The notes under the pieces were generated by a model. It had not been told where the DNA came from and ran no database searches. It was given only the letters and a program-made list of their open reading frames with translations. This document shows, piece after piece, positions 1 through 7,302 of a DNA stretch of 32,339 bases. The stretch is from contig CAAEDN010000045.1 of NCBI GenBank assembly GCA_900754615.1, positions 1 to 32,339 on the forward strand, read 5' to 3'. The position numbers were made by a program, and so were the translations under genes. Every line of letters begins with the position of its first letter. The stretch's first letter is position 1. The stretch is from an uncultured Holdemanella sp. Lineage in GTDB: Bacteria > Bacillota_I > Bacilli_A > Erysipelotrichales > Erysipelotrichaceae.

Positions 1-3
1 AAT

Positions 4-40
4 CACGAAAGGAATGTCTTTATAAGAAACACGAAAGGAA
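4..40. repeat. 11-bp direct repeat pair
   Basis: CACGAAAGGAA occurs at 4-14 and again at 30-40, a 26-bp period. It lies upstream of the first promoter of the window and could be a regulator site or part of a longer array beginning outside the window. Function unknown. Confidence 0.5.
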
Positions 41-55
41 ATTACTGTTTTAGTA

Positions 56-84
56 TTTACAAAAAATCGAAAAAATACTATATT
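56..84 (+). promoter_or_regulatory. Promoter for the first small gene
   Basis: TTTACA at 56-61, a 17-bp spacer and TATATT at 79-84 resemble a sigma-A promoter. It lies about 50 bp before the start of the 137-463 gene. The region is very AT-rich, so chance matches are likely. Confidence 0.4.
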
Positions 85-136
85 ATATATACATAAGATT
101 TTTTAACTTTCTATGGCTCTTAATGAGGTGAATAAA

Positions 137-463
137 ATGAAGATAATTGATAAATTATGCGAGCTATATAATTCTAATAAGATAAACTATAATTCTGATG
201 ATAATGTTGTTTTAGAATATGATGATAAAGACTTTATTGATTATGAAATTGATATCTCATTGAACAAACAAGAAGACAAGTATTTAATTTTTATATTTAT
301 TGAACAAGGACAAAAATTAATATTTAAAGGATTGCTTGAAGAAAGCAATAATTCCCTTAACAATACTTATGATGTACTAAAAAAAGATTTATATGAATTA
401 GAATTAGATGGATTTATTGAAAAATACTCAGAAAAATTATTTGCAAACTTATATTATAAATAA
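137..463 (+). CDS. Hypothetical acidic protein of mobile element
   Basis: This 108-residue protein is not recognised. I chose the ATG at 137 because GAGGTG lies six bases before it; an in-frame ATG at 113 has no ribosome binding site. The protein is Asn/Asp/Glu/Lys-rich with no membrane segment or signal peptide. The pattern of short beta-like stretches (FIDYEIDISL, KYLIFIFIEQ) followed by a helical C-terminus suggests a small soluble protein. Very high A+T and frequent ATA and AAA codons mark it as part of the foreign segment that ends with the serine recombinase. Function unknown. Confidence 0.6.
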   Translation: MKIIDKLCELYNSNKINYNSDDNVVLEYDDKDFIDYEIDISLNKQEDKYLIFIFIEQGQKLIFKGLLEESNNSLNNTYDVLKKDLYELELDGFIEKYSEKLFANLYYK

Positions 464-508
464 AAAAAGAGTAAAGTTTTGCATTTTTACGAAAACTTTT
501 TGAATAAA

Positions 509-679
509 ATGATAATCAGATATTTAAAGGACTTTTTAAAATTAATTGATACTGAAATTGATACTAAAATTGATATTAATTTTGATACTAAAATTGATAC
601 TAGATTTGTTATTGATTTTGATATTGTCAAGATTTATAATGTAGTAAAGTGGAGTAATTATGGGAGGACGAAACATTAA
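509..679 (+). CDS. Doubtful small ORF over a 12-bp repeat
   Basis: An open frame runs from the ATG at 509 (or a TTG at 479) to 679. Its middle encodes a four-residue repeat of the type I/F-D-T-K, made by a tandem 12-bp DNA repeat. Neither start has a convincing ribosome binding site. A terminator overlaps the 3' end. It may be a real small protein with a repeat or only an open frame created by the repeat. I favour the latter slightly. Confidence 0.25.
   Translation: MIIRYLKDFLKLIDTEIDTKIDINFDTKIDTRFVIDFDIVKIYNVVKWSNYGRTKH
543..627 (+). repeat. Degenerate 12-bp tandem repeat
   Basis: Roughly seven imperfect copies of a unit like AAAATTGATACT follow one another. The phase keeps a reading frame open and gives repeating Ile-Asp-Thr-Lys-type tetrapeptides. 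Such an array could bind a replication or transfer protein, or be a simple low-complexity expansion. Confidence 0.55.
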
Positions 680-706
680 ATGATTAAAAATATTTAATGT
701 TTTTTT
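673..706 (+). terminator. Rho-independent terminator
   Basis: ACATTAAAT (673-681) pairs perfectly with ATTTAATGT (692-700), with a ten-base loop and seven T's after it. The stem is all A/T but for one G-C pair, so it is weak. Confidence 0.5.
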
Positions 707-707
707 A

Positions 708-735
708 TTGACTTTTAATTATTTTGATGTAGAAT
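708..735 (+). promoter_or_regulatory. Promoter before leader ORF and ArpU-like gene
   Basis: TTGACT (708-713), a 16-bp spacer and TAGAAT (730-735) lie immediately after the preceding terminator. This would give a leader of about 220 bases before the gene at 961. Confidence 0.5.
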
Positions 736-800
736 ATAAGGCAATTAGTTGAATTTGCTGTGATTATTTACATGACACTGATATAAGGTGGGTGGTAGTT

Positions 801-938
801 ATGGATTTTAATTATTATATTTTTATTCCAAAACCAAAAAGTTCCGATAGGGACTTAGACCCCTCTAAAAACAATTATTTATTTAAAGAAAATAAAAGAG
901 AAGTTGTAGCTTTTATAGACACAATTTCTCTTTTTTAA
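801..938 (+). CDS. 45-residue leader ORF
   Basis: An ATG at 801 preceded by a G-rich stretch (AAGGTGGGTGGTAGTT) opens a 45-codon frame rich in Lys, Asp and aromatic residues (starts MDFNYYIFIPKPKSS). Its last third is the stem of a strong terminator (894-936). It may be a real microprotein, a leader peptide whose translation governs the terminator, or a chance frame within a regulatory leader RNA. No known peptide is recognised. Confidence 0.35.
   Translation: MDFNYYIFIPKPKSSDRDLDPSKNNYLFKENKREVVAFIDTISLF
894..936 (+). terminator. Strong terminator inside the leader
   Basis: A 14-bp stem (894-907 with 921-934, one G-U pair) runs into a T-run ending at 936. It stands between the promoter at 708-735 and the ribosome binding site (AGGAGG) of the gene at 961. 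Read-through would be needed to express that gene from this promoter, so it is a candidate attenuator. Confidence 0.65.
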
Positions 939-960
939 TTATTCAGGAGGTTAGGTGTAA

Positions 961-1413
961 ATGGGAAAAATCAAAGATTTAGTAATTGATGTAGATTTAA
1001 GTGATGAATTGAATGTTAATGAAACGAAACATAATGTTTTAAATTTGTTTGAAAAATACAGAAATTATAAATTTATGGAAAATGCAATTATAGCTAGAAG
1101 AAGTTCATCACTTAATTTTGATAATCTAGGTATTTATAATAATACTCCTGGAGATCCAACTGGTAATAAAGTTGAGCAATTAAGCAGATATAAAGATTTT
1201 ACTGATACGGTTGATTCTGTATATAAAGAATTTTGTTATCAACTTACTCAAGAAGAAAAAATAATTTATAAAAAAACACTTATTTCTAATCATAAAGATG
1301 ATGATGTGTTAGAAGAATTGTCTATGACTAATAGAAACACTTATTTTAATTTAAAACAGAAATGTTATATTAAAGTAGCAATGTGGTTTAATCTTGAGGT
1401 TTATAAAAGCTAA
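961..1413 (+). CDS. ArpU-like phage/element transcription regulator
   Basis: This is a 150-residue protein whose ATG follows AGGAGG. The N-terminal half has the motif ARRSSSLNFDNLG and a Gly-Asp-Pro-Thr-rich turn. The C-terminal half (about 85-140) looks like a sigma-70 region-4-type helix-turn-helix: LTQEEKIIYKKTLI, then a loop and SMTNRNTYFNLKQKC. This arrangement resembles the ArpU family, which regulates late genes of Gram-positive phages and related elements. The similarity is judged by eye and is weak. It sits three kilobases upstream of the recombinase in the same orientation and is followed by a terminator. Confidence 0.45.
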   Translation: MGKIKDLVIDVDLSDELNVNETKHNVLNLFEKYRNYKFMENAIIARRSSSLNFDNLGIYNNTPGDPTGNKVEQLSRYKDFTDTVDSVYKEFCYQLTQEEKIIYKKTLISNHKDDDVLEELSMTNRNTYFNLKQKCYIKVAMWFNLEVYKS

Positions 1414-1424
1414 CAATTATATAT

Positions 1425-1450
1425 GATCACGATACAGTGGTCTTTTTTTT
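1425..1450 (+). terminator. Rho-independent terminator
   Basis: GATCAC (1425-1430) pairs with GTGGTC (1437-1442, one G-U pair) around a six-base loop, followed by eight T's. It closes the ArpU-like gene. Confidence 0.7.
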
Positions 1451-1464
1451 ATGGAGGAATAATT

Positions 1465-1722
1465 ATGAAAAACACATTAAGAAGAAGAATTTATATTTAT
1501 TTACACATGAAGTTTTGTGAACTCACAGGTAAAAAGATGATTAAAGAGTATACTGCAGTTTATAAATATAAAAATAAAATTGGATATTTTATAAATGCTA
1601 CTGGAATCAACAAAAAGGATTGTATTGAAAAAGTCAGAACAATAGTATTTTATTCTGGCTTTTTTAATGGAATAAAAGATAAAAGGGATATGCAAGTAAT
1701 TGTGATAGAAAATGAGGTTTAA
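1465..1722 (+). CDS. Hypothetical basic protein
   Basis: This gene encodes 85 residues. The ATG at 1465 is preceded by GGAGG with eight bases spacing, which is much better than the ATG at 1423 lying within the upstream terminator. The protein is strongly basic at its N-terminus (KNTLRRRIYIYLH) and has short beta-like segments. No motif is recognised. It heads a run of closely spaced small genes (1465-2109) that leads to the recombinase. Confidence 0.6.
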   Translation: MKNTLRRRIYIYLHMKFCELTGKKMIKEYTAVYKYKNKIGYFINATGINKKDCIEKVRTIVFYSGFFNGIKDKRDMQVIVIENEV

Positions 1723-1723
1723 T

Positions 1724-1825
1724 ATGGATTATTTAAAATTTGTTGAAGAATTATTTAAAAGAGGTGTTATTTCAGAAGAAATATATTTAAAAACTATAAA
1801 AGAAAAGAAGGAGGTAAAAAAATGA
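1724..1825 (+). CDS. 33-residue SHOCT-like microprotein
   Basis: The frame starts two bases after the previous stop and ends in an ATGA overlap with the next start. The peptide (core VEELFKRGVISEEIY) has the hydrophobic-helix, Gly-Val-Ile-Ser-Glu-Glu, helix pattern of SHOCT-type oligomerisation motifs. The tight packing supports translation. Function unknown. Confidence 0.4.
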   Translation: MDYLKFVEELFKRGVISEEIYLKTIKEKKEVKK

Positions 1826-1929
1826 TTCTATTTATTATATTAAGTATTATAATTCTTTTGGTGTTATTATTTATATATTCTGCATGTGTAGTTGCTGCTA
1901 TATCAGATGATAAAATGGGTATTAGGTAG
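1822..1929 (+). CDS. 35-residue single-pass membrane microprotein
   Basis: AAGGAGG precedes the ATG at 1822. Residues 2-28 form one very hydrophobic segment (ILFIILSIIILLVLLFIY) followed by a short charged tail. The stop abuts the next ATG at 1930. The overlap on both sides suggests a translated chain of small genes. Holin-like or toxin-like roles are possible but nothing identifies one. Confidence 0.45.
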   Translation: MILFIILSIIILLVLLFIYSACVVAAISDDKMGIR

Positions 1930-2109
1930 ATGAAACAAAAAGATTATAAAATAAAATATACTCCTTTTGAAAAAACAAAAGATATAGATAAATACTTAAC
2001 ATCTTTATCTTCTTTAGTTAAATTAAATTTTCTATTAGAAAAGAAATTAATAACAAAAAATGAATATGAAAAAGTCAAGTGTGCGATTGGATTTACCACA
2101 CCTTTTTAA
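1930..2109 (+). CDS. 59-residue SHOCT-like protein before recombinase
   Basis: The ATG directly follows the stop of the membrane microprotein. The core VKLNFLLEKKLITKNEYEKV matches the pattern of small SHOCT-like proteins that commonly precede large serine recombinases in Firmicutes integrative elements. This is recalled knowledge, not a search result. It ends 57 bases before the recombinase start. Confidence 0.5.
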   Translation: MKQKDYKIKYTPFEKTKDIDKYLTSLSSLVKLNFLLEKKLITKNEYEKVKCAIGFTTPF

Positions 2110-2166
2110 TTTATAAATTTTTCATATATTATTTACTCGAGTGGTATGCTCAGGAAGGATGATTAT

Positions 2167-3903
2167 ATGGCTGAGGTTCAAATCATAAAACCAAGTATTG
2201 ATGCAAAACATATAGAAAATATAACAAAAAGAACAAAAAAGAAAAAAGTATGTGCATATTGTAGAGTAAGTACAGACATGGAAGATCAAAGGACAAGTTA
2301 TTTATCACAAATTAACCATTATACAGATTACATAAAGAAAAATAAAGATTGGGAATTTGCAGGAATATATGCAGATGATGGAATAACAGGAACTCAAATT
2401 AAAAAAAGAGATGAATTTATAAGAATGATTGATGATTGTAAAAGTGGATTAATTGATATTATTATTGCAAAATCAATTTCTAGATTTGCTAGAAACACAG
2501 TTGATACTCTTAATACAGTTAGAATGTTACGAAGTTTAGATATAGATGTTTATTTTGAAAAAGAAAACATTCATACATTAACAATGGATAGTGAAATGTT
2601 TTTAACATTATATAGTGCATTTGCACAAGCTGAAAGTGAATCAACATCACAGAATGTAAAAATGGGATATAGAGCAAAAATGAAACGAGGAGAGCCTTGT
2701 GGTTCTATTGCTTGCTATGGGTTTGATTGGGATAAAAATACTAAGGAATTATCAATTAACGAAAAGCAAGCAAAAGTAATAAAAAAAATATTCAATTATT
2801 ATTTATCTGGTGATGGTTCTACTGTTATAGCAAGAAAACTGACTGAAGAAGGTATTCCAGCTCCAGCAGGAGGTAAAATATGGCATCCAGGAGTAATAAA
2901 AGATATATTAAGAAATGTTAAATATGTTGGAGATTTATGTGGACAGAAGTTTTTCGTTGAAAATCCTATCTCACATAAACTATTAAGAAATAGAGGACAG
3001 CAACCGATGTATTATGTATCTAATCACCATGAAGGCATTATTGATAGAGCAACTTTTGATAAAGTACAAAATATATATAGTTCTAGGAGTAAGACAATAA
3101 AAAATGGAAAAGAGTATTGTGAAAAATTCAGTTTAAGATATACATTTAGTAGTATGATATATTGTGAAAATTGTGGTAAGACATTTGTAAGAAGATATAC
3201 AAAATATAAAAATAAAGATGGTGTAGTACATGATCATATTTATTGGGCATGTTCTGCTAATTTATCAAATAAAGGAGGAAAATGTGGTAAAGCAGTAACT
3301 ATTAGAGATGAAGAATTGAAATCATTATTTGTAGCATTGTTTAATAAATTTTTGAATCAATCACGAGATGATGATTTAATAAAGAAAATAAAGGAAGTTA
3401 TTACAAAAGATAATAGTGAAGAAAAATTAAGAAATATAAATAAAAAAATTGAAAATGTAAAAGAAAGAATGAGCAAATTAATTGATTTAAATATAAATAC
3501 AGTTTTGGATAACGATGTATTCACAACCAAGAATCTAGAACTAAATAAAGAATTAATGGATTTAGAAAGTGAAAGAAGAAATATATTAAATAGTAAAATG
3601 TATATTCAAAAAGAAGAAAAGAGGTTAAAAGCAATTGAAAAAGAATTAAGTAAATCATCGACAATTTATAGATTTGACGATGAAGTATTTAAAAAATTAA
3701 TAAGTAAGGTTATTATGGGTGATTATGAAGAAGATGGTTCATATAATCCAAATGTAGTTAAATTTGTGTTAAATCTTAAAAATATTAGTTCAGAAGGTAA
3801 TACAAAATTTTTGTCATTAGAGGTCGATGAGAGGAAGGGTATACCCCAAAAACCGTCACACCGTCACCATCAAAGTTACTCATCTTCTATTTCATTTACC
3901 TAG
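2167..3903 (+). CDS. Large serine recombinase (site-specific integrase)
   Basis: This is a 578-residue recombinase that would integrate and excise its element. The N-terminal resolvase domain (about 27-170) carries YCRVSTD with catalytic Ser35, then GITGTQ and SRFARN. The 'recombinase' domain follows (about 190-300, GFDWD, WHPGVIKDILRN). A zinc ribbon with CENCG and two further cysteines (about 335-380) and a long Lys/Glu coiled coil (about 410-510) complete the usual order. I chose the ATG at 2167 because AGGAAGG precedes it; an in-frame ATG at 2146 lacks a site. The last 20 residues are Ser/His/Arg-rich and may derive from sequence at or near the attachment site. It uses AT-rich codons like the genes before it. 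The element's end should lie close to 3903. Confidence 0.92.
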   Translation: MAEVQIIKPSIDAKHIENITKRTKKKKVCAYCRVSTDMEDQRTSYLSQINHYTDYIKKNKDWEFAGIYADDGITGTQIKKRDEFIRMIDDCKSGLIDIIIAKSISRFARNTVDTLNTVRMLRSLDIDVYFEKENIHTLTMDSEMFLTLYSAFAQAESESTSQNVKMGYRAKMKRGEPCGSIACYGFDWDKNTKELSINEKQAKVIKKIFNYYLSGDGSTVIARKLTEEGIPAPAGGKIWHPGVIKDILRNVKYVGDLCGQKFFVENPISHKLLRNRGQQPMYYVSNHHEGIIDRATFDKVQNIYSSRSKTIKNGKEYCEKFSLRYTFSSMIYCENCGKTFVRRYTKYKNKDGVVHDHIYWACSANLSNKGGKCGKAVTIRDEELKSLFVALFNKFLNQSRDDDLIKKIKEVITKDNSEEKLRNINKKIENVKERMSKLIDLNINTVLDNDVFTTKNLELNKELMDLESERRNILNSKMYIQKEEKRLKAIEKELSKSSTIYRFDDEVFKKLISKVIMGDYEEDGSYNPNVVKFVLNLKNISSEGNTKFLSLEVDERKGIPQKPSHRHHQSYSSSISFT

Positions 3904-3904
3904 C

Positions 3905-4023
3905 TTTACTGGTTCTCACATTTCTTCTGTCTTCTACCTACCGAAAAAAATATCTGTCGTTTGAAAAATAACCAGGTATACTGGTTCTAATACATATCAA
4001 AATCAGAACCGGGTAACCTGGTT
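3905..4023. repeat. Paired 17-bp dyads plus half-site; candidate origin
   Basis: Two imperfect 17-bp palindromes, AACCAGGTATACTGGTT (3970-3986) and AACCGGGTAACCTGGTT (4007-4023), lie 37 bp apart, and a half-site TACTGGTTCT at 3907-3916 repeats the sequence at 3979-3988. They sit just downstream of the 3' end of the Rep-like helicase gene. In SaPI-type satellites the origin iterons occupy the same position relative to rep. An origin is therefore my inference; recombinase or integrase binding sites are the alternative. Confidence 0.5.
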
Positions 4024-4041
4024 AATTTAGACATAGTGATT

Positions 4042-5460
4042 TTATAACGGTTCATATCCTCGAATATGTTTTCCATTCTCATCTTTATAAGAACTTCTTG
4101 AAACCAGTGCAAACTGTGATGAGAATGTTGATAGTGCTTTAGGTTTGATTCCTTTATCTCTACACCAAAATAAATAGTTATCATAGATTTCTCTAGTAGG
4201 AGTAAATCTTTTTAACGGTTCCATCTGAACATAGTATCCATACAATGGTGAAGATACATCCAAAAACATTCGTTCCATTTCAATATCATCTTCATCTCTA
4301 GCGAAGCAATCAACTTCCTTCAATTTTAAATATCCTTCATAACACCAATTGAAAATGCCAGAAAGTTCTTTGGAAAGTTTATCTTCAAGATTGCAATCGA
4401 TCTTTTTTTCTTCGGGCAGTTTTGGCTCATCTACAAAATGAACCTCAAACATAATCGCAGACAGTCTACGCAATATTCCTTGATTGATTGCACTTGAAAA
4501 CAAGATATCATTCATCGCAAAAATCAATTTTGCCCTTGAACGAAAGCTAATAAAATCTTTTCCCTTATAACATGCACTAACACGATCTCCGGCAGATAAT
4601 CTTTTTAATTCTGAATCTCCACCTTTTAAAGAAGAGCCTGAATCCTCACCTAGATTTAATAGTGCAGACTCCAGCTGAATCAGTTGAAACTTGTCGTACA
4701 TATCTACAAGTTGCAGATGTGTCGCATTCTCCTGGCCAAATACATTTGAAATAATATTCATAAATACGCTCTTACCATTTGCTCCTGTACCATAAAAGAT
4801 AAAACATTTCTGCAGATGACAATCACTCATCAGAATATATCCACATAACAATTGAAGTTTGTCATAACGATATTGTTTTCCATTGCATATATCCATCACA
4901 AATGCAGCCCATTCTTTTGACTCTTTGGTTTCATCGTAATCATAAGACATTATGATTGAACAAAGATCCTTAGGACTATGTTTCTTCAACAAACCCCATT
5001 CAAGATGCAACGTACCATTTTGAAAACATATAACATCTTTTTTATTGAATTCCTCTTCTGTTATACATTCATCTTTCAATAACTTCAAAATTGAACGCAC
5101 CTTGTTTCCCTGTTTCCATTTTCCCAATAAATCACCAATCTTTTTAGAAACAATTTCATCTTGCGTATACTTCCAATATTTACCTGTATAAAGATAGAAT
5201 CCACGACCCTTTAAATAGCGTAGATTCCATTCCTGCAATATCATATTTACAATAAATCCCTCTTTTGGAGATTTTAAAAGCTGTGTATAAATAGACTTTC
5301 TCCATCGAGCATCTATATCTTCCCTTTGAGAAAGTGCTGTTTCAATCACATACATATCTTCATCATTCACAAAACACACATTTCGAAATAGATATTTCTT
5401 CAACTCATCTTTACACACAATACTTTCTATATTCGCTACAATTTCATCTAATAATAACAT
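4042..5460 (-). CDS. SF3 helicase, P4/D5-type replication protein
   Basis: This is a 472-residue Rep-like helicase for autonomous replication of an integrative element. The D5_N-like region (about 85-200, with CFQNGTLHLEWG near 145) is followed by the SF3 ATPase: Walker A GTGANGKS at 224-231, an acidic LLNLGEDSG motif and sensor FAMND. The C-terminal 90 residues probably hold the origin-binding winged helix. No primase catalytic domain is visible at the N-terminus, unlike full P4 alpha proteins. The start overlaps the end of the MobC-like gene by 17 bases, indicating coupling. Codon use is less AT-biased than the recombinase element to its left, so the two segments have different origins. Confidence 0.8.
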   Translation of the reverse strand: MLLLDEIVANIESIVCKDELKKYLFRNVCFVNDEDMYVIETALSQREDIDARWRKSIYTQLLKSPKEGFIVNMILQEWNLRYLKGRGFYLYTGKYWKYTQDEIVSKKIGDLLGKWKQGNKVRSILKLLKDECITEEEFNKKDVICFQNGTLHLEWGLLKKHSPKDLCSIIMSYDYDETKESKEWAAFVMDICNGKQYRYDKLQLLCGYILMSDCHLQKCFIFYGTGANGKSVFMNIISNVFGQENATHLQLVDMYDKFQLIQLESALLNLGEDSGSSLKGGDSELKRLSAGDRVSACYKGKDFISFRSRAKLIFAMNDILFSSAINQGILRRLSAIMFEVHFVDEPKLPEEKKIDCNLEDKLSKELSGIFNWCYEGYLKLKEVDCFARDEDDIEMERMFLDVSSPLYGYYVQMEPLKRFTPTREIYDNYLFWCRDKGIKPKALSTFSSQFALVSRSSYKDENGKHIRGYEPL

Positions 5461-5827
5461 CTTCTAACCAGTCTTCTTCCTGAGTGAATGCAGAAACTTC
5501 TTTTTGTACAGGCTCATTTTCTTTGATCACTTTCGATAGTTCAGAAAGCAGAGCATGACACTCATCAATCGTTTCTTCCAATTGTGTTGAATTTACTTCC
5601 AGCATCTCCAGCTTCATTCGAATCTTTTTCAGTTCTGAAGCAAGCCGATTACTTTCAAAGCAGCCACCACTTAGCTCAATCTTCTGGCCTAGAAAAGTAT
5701 TCATAAAATACTTTCTTCTTGATAATCCTGAAATCTTAACTCTCTGATTGATTCTTTGTGCTTCCTGTGCAGTTACTCGAAAAGCTATTGTGACAGGTCT
5801 TTTGCGATTCTTATTTAATCCTGGCAT
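5444..5827 (-). CDS. MobC-like ribbon-helix-helix protein
   Basis: This 127-residue protein starts at an ATG four bases upstream of which lies the end of the integrase gene, with AAAGGTGAA as ribosome binding site. The N-terminal segment RPVTIAFRVTAQEAQRINQR, then SGLSRRKYFMN, is the ribbon-helix-helix pattern of plasmid mobilisation protein MobC and related relaxosome accessory factors. The rest is a helical, Glu-rich region. No relaxase gene is present beside it, so it may act in mobilisation with a relaxase in trans, or as a regulator. Family call is moderately sure; role is inferred. Confidence 0.6.
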   Translation of the reverse strand: MPGLNKNRKRPVTIAFRVTAQEAQRINQRVKISGLSRRKYFMNTFLGQKIELSGGCFESNRLASELKKIRMKLEMLEVNSTQLEETIDECHALLSELSKVIKENEPVQKEVSAFTQEEDWLEDVIIR

Positions 5828-6895
5828 CTAAAATTCACCTTTTACCCTTGCTTCAATCGCATCTGCAATTTGTCTTTGTTTGTTTGGATATAAATGTCCA
5901 TAAGTATTCATGGTTGTCTGTATCTTTTCATGTCCCAAACGATTTGAGATTGCTAAAATTGGAACCTGCATTTCAATCAAATATGCTGCATGTGCATGAC
6001 GAAACGCGTGGATACGCAGTGGCTTTAATCCAGCCTTAACTGCACTTGTTTTCAAGGCATGATGGATTGCTCCTTTAGACATTCTGAAAATCGGCTTATT
6101 CGGATTTGGATTATACAACGAATCCATATACTCCTTTAAAATAGCAGCCAAAAAATCAGGAATCGTGATCTTTCTTTTACTCTTTGGCGTTTTAGGATCT
6201 GTAATAATTTCTTTACCCTTAACGACCTGCAACGACTTATTCACATCAATATATTTTTCGTCAATATGAATATCATTAGGTGTCAGCGCTCTTAATTCTC
6301 CCAATCTCATGCCCGTCCAGTAAAACGTCATAAAGATCGTATAAACCGTTTGATTGTTCATTGTCTGCTCGATCAGACGATCAAAATCCTCTTTTGTATA
6401 AAACTCTACCTCATCACCATGTTCCTTTCCAATGGGACCAGCAATACGTACTGGATTATTTTTCAATCCATAGTATGCTACCGCATGGTTGAAAAGTGCA
6501 CTAAGCTGATTGTTCAATGTTTTTTGATACGTTTCTGAATACCCTCTTTCAATCAGCTGATTCTGCCATTTTCTTACCATCGACACTGAAATATCATCCA
6601 GTCCATAATTACCGAAGAACGGAGTGATATGTACTCGTAAATATGTTCTCTTCGTCTCATACGTTGTTTTTCTCAATCGAGGTTTCAAATCTTCTAGATA
6701 TACATCCACATAATCAGAAAACTTCATTGAAAGACTCTCACTCTTTTTAAGCTCATATTCATTCAGCCACTTTTTTGCATCAGATTTTCTTTTAAAACCA
6801 CGTTTAGTAGACTTCTTACAATTTCCCATCGCATCCTTTACACGAAACTGCACATCATACTTTTTCGTTTTAGGATTTAATGTAATACTTGCCAA
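5828..6895 (-). CDS. int: Tyrosine site-specific integrase
   Basis: This is a 355-residue phage/Tn916-type integrase that would catalyse integration and excision of the element. The N-terminal arm-type DNA-binding domain (about 1-55, with Tyr/Gly/Trp spacing of the AP2-like fold) is followed by the SAM-like core-binding domain (about 60-145) and the catalytic domain. Catalytic residues are visible in R (TGMRLGEL), H-x-x-R (HAFRHAHA), H (NRLGHEKIQ) and Tyr (MNTYGHLYP, about residue 332). I propose a TTG start at 6895 (product begins MASITLNP) because GGGAG lies nine bases upstream; a TTG at 6904 would sit on that site. It is the third gene of a repressor-controlled operon with the excisionase. 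Confidence 0.9.
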   Translation of the reverse strand: MASITLNPKTKKYDVQFRVKDAMGNCKKSTKRGFKRKSDAKKWLNEYELKKSESLSMKFSDYVDVYLEDLKPRLRKTTYETKRTYLRVHITPFFGNYGLDDISVSMVRKWQNQLIERGYSETYQKTLNNQLSALFNHAVAYYGLKNNPVRIAGPIGKEHGDEVEFYTKEDFDRLIEQTMNNQTVYTIFMTFYWTGMRLGELRALTPNDIHIDEKYIDVNKSLQVVKGKEIITDPKTPKSKRKITIPDFLAAILKEYMDSLYNPNPNKPIFRMSKGAIHHALKTSAVKAGLKPLRIHAFRHAHAAYLIEMQVPILAISNRLGHEKIQTTMNTYGHLYPNKQRQIADAIEARVKGEF

Positions 6896-6900
6896 TACGA

Positions 6901-7104
6901 TCAACTCCCTTCTTCATCCCTTTTAGATTTACTGGAATAACAAATATCGTTAAAATACTCCACTGGTAGTTTTCCAGAAATCACAAGCTTATGCATACTC
7001 TTTAATTCTTGATTTCCTTCACGAATTATTGTGTAAGCCTTGCTTTTAGAAACACCTAATATTTCAGCAATATCCGCAGCACCCAATAAAGCCTTGTCCG
7101 ACAT
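6901..7104 (-). CDS. xis: Excisionase-like helix-turn-helix protein
   Basis: This gene encodes 67 residues, starting at the ATG at 7104 behind a near-perfect AAGGAGGTGAG. The N-terminal half is a MerR/excisionase-type helix-turn-helix: ALLGAADIAEILGVSKSKAY. Its stop lies within the integrase leader, so the two are translationally linked, as is usual for Xis-Int pairs. It is predicted to bend the attachment site and direct the integrase toward excision. It is transcribed divergently from the repressor gene. Confidence 0.75.
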   Translation of the reverse strand: MSDKALLGAADIAEILGVSKSKAYTIIREGNQELKSMHKLVISGKLPVEYFNDICYSSKSKRDEEGS

Positions 7105-7180
7105 ATACTCACCTCCTTGCCTGATATGTATCTTCACTGCTTTTTTAATTTGAGGAAAGCATCGTCATAAATATACGCAT

Positions 7181-7261
7181 TTCTTATATTTATAATATAT
7201 TCTTATACTTCGCAATTTGTCAATAAGTATTTCATATATTTATAAGTTTTTCTGATATTTA
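7181..7261. promoter_or_regulatory. Divergent promoters and operator-like repeats
   Basis: TTCTTATATTTATAA (7181-7195) recurs with one change at 7231-7245, and a weaker third copy starts at 7250. Plus-strand TTGTCA (7217-7222) with TTATAA 17 bp later serves the repressor gene. Minus-strand TTGACA (complement of 7218-7223) serves the excisionase operon. The two -35 boxes overlap almost completely, so one repressor site there could control both. Confidence 0.55.
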
Positions 7262-7302
7262 TTTTTTGAAATGATACAATATATTCAACAGGAAGTGATT
7301 AT

